Origin: Cytobacillus oceanisediminis
GTDB lineage: Bacteria; Bacillota; Bacilli; Bacillales; Cytobacillaceae
Assembly (NCBI RefSeq): GCF_003182355.1
Contig: NZ_QGTW01000020.1
Location: 1-64,000 of the forward strand
Direction: 5' to 3'
DNA length: 64,000 bases
The notes under the pieces are model-generated. The model did no database searches, was not told the origin of the DNA, and saw nothing but the letters and a program-made list of their open reading frames with translations. Numbering within the stretch: position 1 is the first letter of the stretch; each line of letters starts with the position of its first letter. The translations under genes and the position numbers were made by a program. Below, piece by piece: positions 56,645 through 64,000 of this stretch.

Positions 56645-57618
56645 CTATCCCCTTACCGAATGAGCTGCCTCAGTCAAAGCGGACCTTAAATACTTGTTTC
56701 CTTTTTTAGTTTTAGCCGATTTCCTTTTTCCTGCACTTTCATTCTGTTGAACCAAGCCTGCCCAGGAACACATATGGCTGCAGTGGGAAACTGCTTTTTT
56801 ACATCAGTTCCGATTTCAGAAAGGATTTGTTCAGCCATTCTTGTCGCAATGCCAGGAATTGAATCAAGTATTTCCACATCCTCTTGATGAGAGCTTACTC
56901 TTTTCGCAGCTTCTTGATCGAGCATTTCGATCTGTTCAGTCAGAAAATCAATGTGGCCCAAAATGGTTTTCAACATTAACCGTTGATGTGAGTTAATATA
57001 GCCTTTTAAAGCTAGTTCCAATTCTTCCTTCTTCTTTTTCATGGTGCGTCGAGCGAAGTTTGCTAGTTTCTCAGGATCCTCTTCGCCATCTGCGATGGCG
57101 TCAAGCATGTCTCTTGCCGAAACACCCAGTACATCCGAAACGACAGATCCCAGCTTAATGTTTGCACCTTCTAACACCTTTTGAATCCGGTTTTGTTGTC
57201 TTGCACGCTCCTCAATGATGCTTCGGCGATAACGAACGAGCTCGCGAAGTTCACGTTGATTCCGGTCGGGAATATAACTGGCTTTAAGCAGCCTGTGGCG
57301 AAGCAGTTTGGCAATCCATTCTGCATCTTTTACATCTGTCTTACGTCCTGGAACGGCCTTCATGTGTTGGGCATTCACCACTAAAAACTCGATATCCTCA
57401 GCTTCCAGTAAATTCACGATGGGTTTCCAATAAACGCTCGTGCTTTCCATGGCTACATGTGTACAGTTATGTTGCTTAACCCAGTCAATCAACTTCAATA
57501 GAAATACAGTTTTAGTAGAAAAAGTTTGAACCTCCTTTCCTTCAGGTGTGATAATACAGGCTGTAATGTTGTCCTTATGGACATCCATACCACAAGCTCT
57601 TTCAATGACTACATCCAT
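56645..57618 (-). pseudogene. IS110-family transposase, frameshifted and truncated
   Basis: The frame from ATG 57618 (AAAGGATG upstream) has the DEDD domain marks MDVHKDNITACIIT, VAMESTSVYWKPIV and TDVKDAEWIAKLL, and the C-terminal domain ILDSIPGIATRMAEQILSEI. After FPTAA (near 56783) it shifts frame and ends at 56686; the other frame continues CSWAGLVQQNESAGKRKSAK, TKKGNKYLRSALTEAAHS and stops at 56645. Family proteins go on for some 80 more residues with the catalytic Ser. So one deletion and a 3' truncation have inactivated it. Confidence 0.85.
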
Positions 57619-57850
57619 TGAAAACATCCTTTCTACGGCAATCATTAAAGTAGAGGCTGGTGCAACAACCAGAATAGGATTTGTGTGCTTCCCGTAAGGG
57701 AGCTACAGTCAGTGGTGCACCGTGGTAGGTGGAGTCAGACTAACGGATGGGCTCTAACGCACCATAGTTCAACGACCTTCCTCTCCCAGCCGTAGAATCA
57801 GTATTGACGGTTCGAAACCATTTTCATTCTCTATGGTGAAACACTGATTT
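57619..57850 (-). other. IS110 5' non-coding end, possible bridge RNA region
   Basis: About 200 nt upstream of the transposase start are GC-rich with paired segments (GCACCGTGG ... GGTGCG-like, CCGTAAGGGAGC). In IS110 elements this side encodes the bridge RNA that guides target and donor choice. I infer the function from position only and cannot place its loops or the element boundary. Confidence 0.4.
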
Positions 57851-58210
57851 TTGTGCTTCATGGATGGCTAACGGGTGCTTAATTTAATAAGAAATCAAAA
57901 TGAGGGACAAGTAATGGATGTTGACGTATTGTTGACGAAAACGGTCAACAACGGCCCGTTTTAAATCTAAAGGAATAAACTTGATTCCTTCTGAATCCTT
58001 GATATATAAGGGATTTTCCATAAAAACGCTATTGCTTCCGTGACTGTTTGCCACTTTGACAGGGGGAGAGGTCTGGGTGTCACCACTCATTATAAATGTT
58101 CTAAAATAAGTCGGAATAGCGGTATATAATCACTAATAAAAATCGTTCCGACCCCAAATCGACCCCAAACAAAAAATTTCAAGGTTTATAAAAGAGGAAA
58201 CAAATATAAA
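57851..58210. other. Right end of the element without intact gene
   Basis: A minus frame of 68 codons (57884-58090) starts MSGDTQTSPPVKVANSHG but has no ribosome binding site. Directly right of it, minus-strand text reads FGVDLGSERF, which may be the last residues of a lost integrase. Two related segments CTTGATATATA occur at about 58000 and 58227. Confidence 0.35.
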
Positions 58211-58255
58211 GAAAAGCGCAGAACCCTTGATATATATGGATTCTACGCTTTTCTT
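58211..58255 (-). terminator. Terminator of tRNA-Arg, carried by the element
   Basis: AAAAGCGTAGAATCC / GGGTTCTGCGCTTTT hairpin on the minus strand, followed by CTTTATATTTG. Confidence 0.75.
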
Positions 58256-58258
58256 TAT

Positions 58259-58278
58259 TGACGTCCCAGGCGAGATTC
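58259..58278. other. attR: direct repeat inside tRNA-Arg 3' end
   Basis: Identical 20 nt to 51346-51365. The intact tRNA lies on this side, so the element supplied or kept a functional 3' end. Confidence 0.8.
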
Positions 58279-58335
58279 GAACTCACGACCTACAGCTTAG
58301 GAGGCTGTCGCTCTATCCAGCTGAGCTACTGGGAC
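58262..58335 (-). tRNA. tRNA-Arg (anticodon CCT)
   Basis: Reading the minus strand: acceptor GTCCCAG ... CTGGGAC plus G, D arm AGCTCAGCTGGATAGAGC, anticodon stem-loop ACAGC-CTCCTAA-GCTGT with CCT, T arm with GTTCGAATC. 74 nt without CCA. Its 3' 17 nt form the right attachment site of the decayed element. Confidence 0.95.
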
Positions 58336-58599
58336 AAGTTATTATTAATAAAAAATTTTTACTTACATTGAATTCGGCTTTAATCCCGTTTCTTCCTATA
58401 CGAGTTAATCCAGGGGAGTGGATGCGTCGACACAAAGCTACAAAGAAGCAACTCACAGATGTTTACGCTTAGCTGAGCCATTGAGATATGTTTTAAATGA
58501 ACTTATGTGACACAGTTACTTATTATAATGCCTTTATCAGTTTTGGTCAATGGATATGCAAAAGAAAGAACCGGCCACTTTAAATGGCCGATCCGTCTT

Positions 58600-59640
58600 T
58601 TAGTTTGTAAGTTTTTTACGATAAAAACGGACATATGCCCTTGTTCTATCTTTCAACTTCTTTAGTTGTGAGGTTTTAAGTTCAATTATAGGCTGAGCAA
58701 ATGATGTAATCAGTTTGCTTGATAGAAGCAGAGTCAGCAATAACGAAATACCAGCAAGCAGCAGGAAGGTTTCCGGTTTGTTAAAGTAGTTTTGCACATC
58801 GCTTTCCCTGAATACACGGACAAAGAAACCGTGCAGCAGGTAGACGTAAAGCGTATTTTTCCCCAGGTTTGTAAAGAAGTACTGCTTTTGGGGAACGATT
58901 GAGTAAAAGCTAAATACCATGATTAAGCTAAGGATATAGAATCCCAGTCTGGTAAATACTGCTCCAATAGAAGCTGCACCCATATCTGTATATGGCTTGG
59001 ATCCAAGGAGCCATTTATAATCTATATCCGGATAAAGGTAGAAACCGGTAAAGACAACTGCAAACACAATTAATGCACTAACTCTGAACTTCGGTTTAAT
59101 TAGGGCATAAAAATGCTCTTTCTTTAAATAATACCCCAGTAAAAATAAAGGAAAGAAAACAAAAGTCCTTGATAAACTTAAATAGTTTGAGATCCAGTCG
59201 GCATACCCGACGGCAAGGCCAATCAGCAGAGCGGCTGTCAATGAATAAACTGCTTTATGCTTAGCAAAGAAAAGAAGCATAATATTCCAGCAGAACATGC
59301 TGATCAGGAACCATAAAGACCAATGAGGGTTAAACGGGTCCATTTCAAACGTTCCTTTATTATATAAGAAGTAATAGAAAACAGAATAAATGACCTGAAA
59401 TATGATATACGGCAGTATTAGTTTTTTTGCAATTTTCTTTATATAGCCTTTTTTGTAGAAGCCTTTTGCAAAAAAACCTGATACTAATATAAATGCCGGC
59501 ATATGAAAGGTGTAAATAACCTTGTATAAGGTGTAAATCGTTTCATTATCTTCAATAAAAGAGCGGAGCAAATGTCCGAATACGACAAAGAAGATTAAAA
59601 TAAACTTGGCATTGTCGAAATAATAATCACGTTGTTTCAT
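58600..59640 (-). CDS. Acyltransferase 3 family membrane protein
   Basis: The 346-aa protein has ten or so membrane helices and the family's N-terminal pattern DNAKFILIFFVVFGHLL with its active-site histidine (FGH), then FHMPAFILVSGFF. Such enzymes O-acetylate sugars of wall or exopolysaccharides. GGAGGA lies 5-6 nt before ATG 59640; the frame extends to 59706 without a site. It stands alone, right of the tRNA. 58336-58599 holds no other gene. Confidence 0.85.
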   Translation of the reverse strand: MKQRDYYFDNAKFILIFFVVFGHLLRSFIEDNETIYTLYKVIYTFHMPAFILVSGFFAKGFYKKGYIKKIAKKLILPYIIFQVIYSVFYYFLYNKGTFEMDPFNPHWSLWFLISMFCWNIMLLFFAKHKAVYSLTAALLIGLAVGYADWISNYLSLSRTFVFFPLFLLGYYLKKEHFYALIKPKFRVSALIVFAVVFTGFYLYPDIDYKWLLGSKPYTDMGAASIGAVFTRLGFYILSLIMVFSFYSIVPQKQYFFTNLGKNTLYVYLLHGFFVRVFRESDVQNYFNKPETFLLLAGISLLLTLLLSSKLITSFAQPIIELKTSQLKKLKDRTRAYVRFYRKKLTN

Positions 59641-59988
59641 AAATCCTCCTCTATTAAAGACCCCCAAAACACTCTTTCTTTCTTTACCCACTTTAACATG
59701 AAGCAAACCGCTTTTCTCGTGTAAATAGAAGGTGTAATTTACAGAAAAAGTAAATTAAAAACAGTTTGACGAATCTGTTGTATTACAATATGGATACTGT
59801 TATATATTTATCTAAGCGTCCGCACCTCATATATTATAAAGTTCTGTTGAAATTATTGAAATCTGTTTCAAATTTTTTAATTGAAATATAACATTTGTCA
59901 CAGATAAATGGAAATAGTTCTTTTAGAATTACCTTAGGGGATAATTTTACGGCGTTTTAAGCCGTTTACCATATGAGGGAGGGAGAAC
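59641..59988. other. Divergent intergenic region
   Basis: AT-rich with direct repeats of TTGAAAT (around 59853-59884) and a TTTGTCACAG segment (59892-59901) that might be half of a Rex/FNR-like site. No gene seen. Confidence 0.35.
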
Positions 59989-61002
59989 ATGTCAATCTTA
60001 CCTAAAATAAATGAATTGGGATTTTATGAAATAAGGCTGGAATCGATTGGCGGCCTTGGGGCCAATCTTGCAGGAAAAATGCTCGCGGAGGCTGGTGTTC
60101 TGGGCCTTGGACTGAATGGGTCCAATTTTTCGTCTTACGGCTCTGAAAAAAAAGGCTCTCCGGTCAAAGCGTTTGTGAGATTTTGCGAAACTGATACCGA
60201 AATACGGGCACATAGCCCAATTGAGCAGCCTCACGTTACCGGCGTTTTCCACGAGTCGTTATATAAAATGGTGAATGTTGTAAGTGGCATGGAGCCTGAT
60301 GGAATTCTGCTTGTTAATACTGCCAGGGAGTTTGATGATATAAAGAAAGATTTGAAACTGGAATATGGAACACTCGCCATTGTGGATGCCCTGCAGATAG
60401 CAGTAGAAGAAAAAACAAAAGTAAATACTGCGATGCTCGGAGCACTTTTCAGAATTTGCAATTTCCTTGATCCGGAGTCAATGAAAATGGTCATCCGCAA
60501 AACCTTTGAGAAAAAATATCCGATCCTTGTGGAACCCAATATCCGCACCTTCGAAAGAGGATTTAATGAAGTGAAGTTCAAAACCTATGAAACTCCTGAT
60601 GATGCAGAGGGGAAAGAGTTTCATAGAACAGCACCTCAGCTGGGCTATGTAACCCAGGAAATCGGAGGAGTGATCACTGCACAGGCAAATAGTATTCTGA
60701 AAGATCTAAGCGGTTCAAGACAGGGGTTTCTGCCTCAATTTGAGCAGGAGCAATGCATCAATTGTGCAGCCTGCGATACAGTTTGCCCGGACTTTTGCTT
60801 TGTTTGGAAAGAGGGGGAAGACAAAAAAGGCAGGAAGCAAATGTTCCTGAAGGGTATCGACTATCAGTATTGTAAAGGCTGCTTGAAATGTGTCGAGGCT
60901 TGCCCAACTAGTGCTCTTGGTGAATTGCGGGAAACAATAGGGTTTGCGGATGCCCATAGGGTAAAGCAAAACTTTCCTTTAGCAGCAGGGGGAATGTTGT
61001 AA
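59989..61002 (+). CDS. 2-oxoacid:ferredoxin oxidoreductase, gamma-delta fusion subunit
   Basis: The 337-aa protein joins a gamma domain (about residues 12-190: RLESIGGLGANLAGKMLAEA, GLGLNGSNFSSYGSEKKGSP) to a delta-type ferredoxin domain with two clusters (CINCAACDTVCP and CKGCLKCVEACP). It carries CoA-dependent chemistry and electron transfer for a PFOR/VOR-type enzyme. GGGAGGGAG precedes ATG 59989. Its TAA shares an A with the ATG of the alpha-beta gene, so the two are coupled. Confidence 0.87.
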   Translation: MSILPKINELGFYEIRLESIGGLGANLAGKMLAEAGVLGLGLNGSNFSSYGSEKKGSPVKAFVRFCETDTEIRAHSPIEQPHVTGVFHESLYKMVNVVSGMEPDGILLVNTAREFDDIKKDLKLEYGTLAIVDALQIAVEEKTKVNTAMLGALFRICNFLDPESMKMVIRKTFEKKYPILVEPNIRTFERGFNEVKFKTYETPDDAEGKEFHRTAPQLGYVTQEIGGVITAQANSILKDLSGSRQGFLPQFEQEQCINCAACDTVCPDFCFVWKEGEDKKGRKQMFLKGIDYQYCKGCLKCVEACPTSALGELRETIGFADAHRVKQNFPLAAGGML

Positions 61003-63296
61003 TGGCAATTTTAGAAGGTAACCTGAAAACAATGAAAGCAGCTGATCAGCTGACGACTTTCGAATCGGGAAATGAAATGGCTGCGATGGCAGCAGCGCAG
61101 ATCAATTATCACATAATGGGCTATTTTCCCATCACTCCTTCAACTGAAGTTGCACAATACCTTGATCAGATGAAGGCAAGAGGGGAACATAATATTAAAC
61201 TGATTCCCGCAGATGGCGAGCATGGCTCTGCAGGGATTTGCTATGGGGCTGCAGCTACAGGTGCACGTGTATTTAATGCGACAAGTGCCAATGGTTTAAT
61301 GTATATGCTTGAACAGCTACCCGTTCAAGCAGGAACCCGCTTTCCAATGGTTATGAACCTTGTAACCCGTTCAATCAGCGGTCCCTTGGACATTAGAGGG
61401 GATCATTCCGATTTGTATTTCGCACTGAATGCGGGCTGGGTTATAATAACGGCCAAGACCCCTCAGGCAGTGTACGATATGAACATTTTGGCGCTTAAAA
61501 TCGCTGAGCATTCACAAGTTCGCCTGCCTGTAATTGTTGCTTATGATGGCTTTTTCACCTCCCATCAAAAAAGGAAAGTAAATTATTTTAAAGACCGCAA
61601 AATTGTACAGAAGTTTGTAGGTGAATGCCCGACAGATTACAACTTTGCCAGAGATCCTAAAAAGCCTGTCACAATCGGTGCCCACATGAATGGGGATGAT
61701 TTAATCAACAATCATTACCAGCAGTCAGAAGCAATGTATGCCGCTGGAGAAGTGTTTAAGGAAGTGTCGGAAGAATACGCCAAACTGTCCGGGCGTGACT
61801 ACCCTGTACTGGATTTATATGGGATGGAAGATGCAGAAATTGCCCTGTTCCTGCTAAATTCAGCTGCAGAAACAGCAAAGGATACAGTTGATAGCTTGCG
61901 CCGGCAAGGTATTAAAGCAGGCGTAATCAGCCCCAATATTATCCGTCCCTTCCCGTCGGTGGAAATCCGCAAGGCTTTAAAGAATGTAAAAGCCCTTTTG
62001 ATTGGGGAGCGTGCAGATTCATATGGCGGCCATGGACCAAATCTTACACACGAAGTAAAGTCAGCTCTGCAGGAAGATCCTGAAAATCAAACAATTGTGC
62101 TAAGCAGAGTTTTTGGTCTTGGCGGAAAAGATTTCTATGCTGATGATGCAGAGGCGTTTTTCTCAGCTGCAATTGAGGCCAAAGTACAGGGCTATGCCGA
62201 AAAAGCATTTGATTATTATGGCCATACTCCCGGCAAGAAAGAGCAAATCCTGCTGCCAGTAATCACCCCGCAGCATGGAGAAGTGTATAATACTGGATTG
62301 GTTAAAACGGAAAAAGACCCTGAAACCAATAAATTAAAAGTTAAAATACCCCCCCTCCGTGCACTTGCTTCAAAACCGAAGCGAATTGCTTCAGGACATG
62401 GAGCTTGCCCAGGGTGCGGAATTTTCACAGGATTGGAATTGTTCTTTAAAGGGATTGAAGGGGATATTGTTGTCTTGTTCCAAACGGGATGCGCCTATGT
62501 AACGACTACATCCTACCCTTATTCATCCCATAAGCAAACGATGATTCATAATCTCTTCCAAAACGGAGCAGCTACCTTATCTGGAACACTGGAAGCCTTT
62601 ATGGAATTAAAAGAGCGCGGTGAAGTAAAAGTTTCAGATAATGCCACGTTTGTGATGGTGACCGGTGATGGAGGCATGGACATCGGAATGGGCTCAGCCA
62701 TTGGCACTGCTCTCCGCAACCATAAGTTAATTATGCTTGAATATGATAATGAAGGCTACATGAATACAGGCTCACAGTTGTCCTATTCAACACCGAAAGG
62801 CCATATGACAAGTACAAGCAATGTTGGCCTCACTCAAAAAGGGAAGAGCTTCCACCATAAGGATACCGCACAAGTTATGGCGTCCACAAATATACCTTAC
62901 GTATTTACCGGGAGTGAAGCTTTTCCGCAGGATCTAATTAAAAAGGCGGCAAAAGCGCAATGGTATGCCCAGAACGCAGGAACCGTATATGGAAAGATTT
63001 TAATAACCTGCCCGCTGAACTGGAAGTCTGAAGAACGATATGGTGAAAAGATTCTTGAGGCTGCTGTAAACTCATGTTTCTTCCCCCTTTATGAAGTAGA
63101 GGAAGGGATTACAACCATTACTTATAATCCGGAAGAAAAGAATAAAAGAGTTCAACTGCCAGAGTGGCTTAAATATATGGGCAAAACAAAGCATTTGCTG
63201 AAGGATGAAAACAAGATGCTTCTTAGTGAATTGGAAGAAGAAATTGAGTATCGATGGCAACGAATCAAAGCCAAGCACGAACACCCAGCGCTATAA
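61002..63296 (+). CDS. 2-oxoacid:ferredoxin oxidoreductase, alpha-beta fusion subunit
   Basis: The 764-aa protein fuses the alpha domain (YFPITPSTEVAQYLDQMKAR, DGEHGSAGICYGAAATGARV, LPVIVAYDGFFTSH) and the beta domain with CPGCGIF cluster ligand motif and the thiamine diphosphate site GDGGMDIGMGSAIG at about residues 555-568. With the gamma-delta protein it makes a complete enzyme that converts a 2-oxoacid and CoA to acyl-CoA, CO2 and reduced ferredoxin. Substrate cannot be told from the sequence (pyruvate or branched-chain oxoacids). It is oxygen-sensitive in most relatives. Confidence 0.87.
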   Translation: MAILEGNLKTMKAADQLTTFESGNEMAAMAAAQINYHIMGYFPITPSTEVAQYLDQMKARGEHNIKLIPADGEHGSAGICYGAAATGARVFNATSANGLMYMLEQLPVQAGTRFPMVMNLVTRSISGPLDIRGDHSDLYFALNAGWVIITAKTPQAVYDMNILALKIAEHSQVRLPVIVAYDGFFTSHQKRKVNYFKDRKIVQKFVGECPTDYNFARDPKKPVTIGAHMNGDDLINNHYQQSEAMYAAGEVFKEVSEEYAKLSGRDYPVLDLYGMEDAEIALFLLNSAAETAKDTVDSLRRQGIKAGVISPNIIRPFPSVEIRKALKNVKALLIGERADSYGGHGPNLTHEVKSALQEDPENQTIVLSRVFGLGGKDFYADDAEAFFSAAIEAKVQGYAEKAFDYYGHTPGKKEQILLPVITPQHGEVYNTGLVKTEKDPETNKLKVKIPPLRALASKPKRIASGHGACPGCGIFTGLELFFKGIEGDIVVLFQTGCAYVTTTSYPYSSHKQTMIHNLFQNGAATLSGTLEAFMELKERGEVKVSDNATFVMVTGDGGMDIGMGSAIGTALRNHKLIMLEYDNEGYMNTGSQLSYSTPKGHMTSTSNVGLTQKGKSFHHKDTAQVMASTNIPYVFTGSEAFPQDLIKKAAKAQWYAQNAGTVYGKILITCPLNWKSEERYGEKILEAAVNSCFFPLYEVEEGITTITYNPEEKNKRVQLPEWLKYMGKTKHLLKDENKMLLSELEEEIEYRWQRIKAKHEHPAL

Positions 63297-63300
63297 TGGC

Positions 63301-63336
63301 AAAAGGCAAAGTACCGCGTGTGCTTTGCCTTTTTTC
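63301..63336 (+). terminator. Terminator of the oxidoreductase operon
   Basis: AAGGCAAAGTAC... / GTGCTTTGCCTT stem followed by TTTTC. Confidence 0.8.
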
Positions 63337-63370
63337 TATCCTATAAAATGGTCAAATGGAAAAATTTTTG

Positions 63371-63582
63371 CACAATGCTTATTGGAGCGGAAGGAGAGAG
63401 ATCCCTCTAAAATAGCTTCTTATTTCCTTCGTGCGGTTTTTTCGAGTACGCTGGTTAAATCTCCTGCGGGAAAAGCGGGTCAAAGGGAGGACCCGCAGGC
63501 GCACGGCCCCGGCCGGTTCGCTTGGCTTAGAGAGCGGAAATCAACAGGCAATTTTAATAGAGCTTCTTCTTTAGGGAGAAAT
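63371..63582 (+). repeat. Dispersed repeat element, copy 4 (long form)
   Basis: Contains TTATTGGAGCGGAAGG, CTCCTGCGGGAAAAGCGGG, GGACCCGCAGGCGCACGG, AGAGAGCGGAAATCAACAGG and TTTTAATAGAGC. Between the first and second parts lies an extra segment with TCGTGCGGTTTTTTCGAGTACG, related to that in copy 2. Confidence 0.7.
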
Positions 63583-63706
63583 GAAGATAATTAATAGGAT
63601 ATATGGCACATTCAGTACCAACTGAGTTTTCACTTCTATTTAAAGGGTTTTCATCAAATTTTGTAGAAATATCTATTAATCGGATATCCCAATAGGAGGA
63701 AATAGA

Positions 63707-64000
63707 GTGGTTATTATGAATCAGGAGATCAAGCAGCTCTATGCCAAGATCGAGTCACTGGAAAAGGAAAATAAAGCGTTGGCTGAAAGTAGTGGGGAAG
63801 ACGCCCCAAGTAAAAATATATTTGCCCGTTCAAAGGACGGAATTCTCATTTTTGACCATACCGATAAAATAATTGAGGTAAATCCATCGTTTTGCAAGAT
63901 TATAAACCTTGATAAAACTGAATTGATCGGCAGGCATCTGGGGGATATTGTCCCGGTAAATAAACAATTCAAGCTTGACAAACAGAGGGAACTTTTAAAG
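63707..64000 (+). CDS. PAS-domain protein, N-terminal part (cut by window end)
   Basis: The frame starts at GTG 63707, with AGGAGGA 6 nt upstream (ATG 63716 is in frame but 15 nt away), and stays open to the last base. It has a coiled-coil start (EIKQLYAKIESLEKENKALA) and a PAS domain (ARSKDGILIFDHTDKIIEVN, PSFCKIINLDKTELIGRHLG). The rest may be a histidine kinase, diguanylate cyclase or regulator. At least 98 residues are present. Confidence 0.75.
   Translation, partial: MVIMNQEIKQLYAKIESLEKENKALAESSGEDAPSKNIFARSKDGILIFDHTDKIIEVNPSFCKIINLDKTELIGRHLGDIVPVNKQFKLDKQRELLK

Larger units (their letters stand above)
51346..58278. mobile_element. Decayed integrative element (prophage-like) in tRNA-Arg
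   Basis: A 6.9-kb stretch bounded by the 20-nt direct repeat. It holds phage-type small genes (XhlA-like), a frameshifted recombination cassette, an Sda-like gene, Zn-ribbon peptides, an ArpU-like late regulator and a broken IS110. I see no intact integrase; only a short C-terminal-like trace near 58080-58170 might remain. Gene order and many frameshifts show extensive deletion. Confidence 0.75.

Noticed and set aside
57884..58090. 68-codon minus-strand ORF left of tR﻿NA-Arg as an integrase
   Set aside because: It shows no tyrosine recombinase residues (R, H-x-x-R, Y) and no ribosome site. Only a ten-residue trace next to it hints at a lost integrase end.
58420..58500. A second, decayed tRNA (AGCTGAGCCATTGAGATAT resembles a tRNA 5' half in reverse)
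   Set aside because: The acceptor and T arms cannot be paired and no anticodon loop is visible; similarity is limited to about 12 nt.
59890..59905. Rex or FNR operator before the oxidoreductase operon
   Set aside because: TTTGTCACAG contains only one half-site; the required inverted partner is missing.

Overview
The window reads as chromosome from a spore-forming, low-GC Gram-positive bacterium of the family Bacillaceae (Bacillus in the broad sense, perhaps Cytobacillus- or Mesobacillus-like; this is inferred from gene content, not from a search). Evidence: strong GGAGG ribosome binding sites, frequent GTG and TTG starts, an alpha/beta SASP gene, two YjcZ-type spore peptides, a SigI/RsgI pair, a SigW-type promoter before a yuaF-yuaG flotillin pair, lutABC, a ysfBCD-like glycolate oxidase cluster, and T-box and TPP leaders.

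Layout. 1-9.4 kb: glycerophosphodiesterase, secreted subtilase, a yitW-like Fe-S factor, a Gly/Phe/Tyr-rich peptide, NfeD plus flotillin, two YjcZ peptides, and an ABC-F protein behind what looks like an antibiotic-responsive attenuator (promoter, 3-codon leader ORF, terminator overlapping the start). 9.5-12.5 kb: decayed secreted-protein gene, ECF sigma factor with anti-sigma factor fused to the tail of a sugar permease gene, and a Cys-rich secreted protein. 12.8-16.6 kb: minus-strand TPP-riboswitch operon for a pyrimidine (HMP/thiamine) ABC transporter plus a TatD-type hydrolase. 17-29 kb: LysM/SleB hydrolase, sirtuin, TatA, trehalose PTS operon (treP - oligo-1,6-glucosidase - treA) with operator and cre sites, nucleoside transporter, RF3. 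29-35 kb: NhaC transporter under a probable Tyr T-box, and an RND exporter. 35-39 kb: Glu-rich secreted DUF5667 protein, sigI and rsgI. 39-51 kb: SASP, glycolate oxidase and CdaR regulator, Ktr potassium channel, small likely spore proteins, B12-radical SAM protein, lutABC.

51.3-58.3 kb is a decayed integrative element. A 20-nt perfect direct repeat, one copy inside the 3' end of tRNA-Arg(CCT) and one 6.9 kb away inside a degenerate tRNA 3' fragment, marks its ends. It holds phage lysis-type small genes, frameshifted recombination genes, a second-copy-type Sda sporulation inhibitor, small hypotheticals, an ArpU-like regulator and a broken IS110 element. 58.6-64 kb: acyltransferase, a two-gene 2-oxoacid:ferredoxin oxidoreductase (gamma-delta and alpha-beta fusions), and the start of a PAS-domain protein cut by the window edge.

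Two repeat families cut across the window. One is a set of degenerate tandem repeats with a period near 21 nt at five intergenic sites, each site with its own core motif. The other is a dispersed element of about 110-250 bp at four sites (19.46, 42.1, 46.0 and 63.4 kb), two copies of which carry the same extra internal segment.
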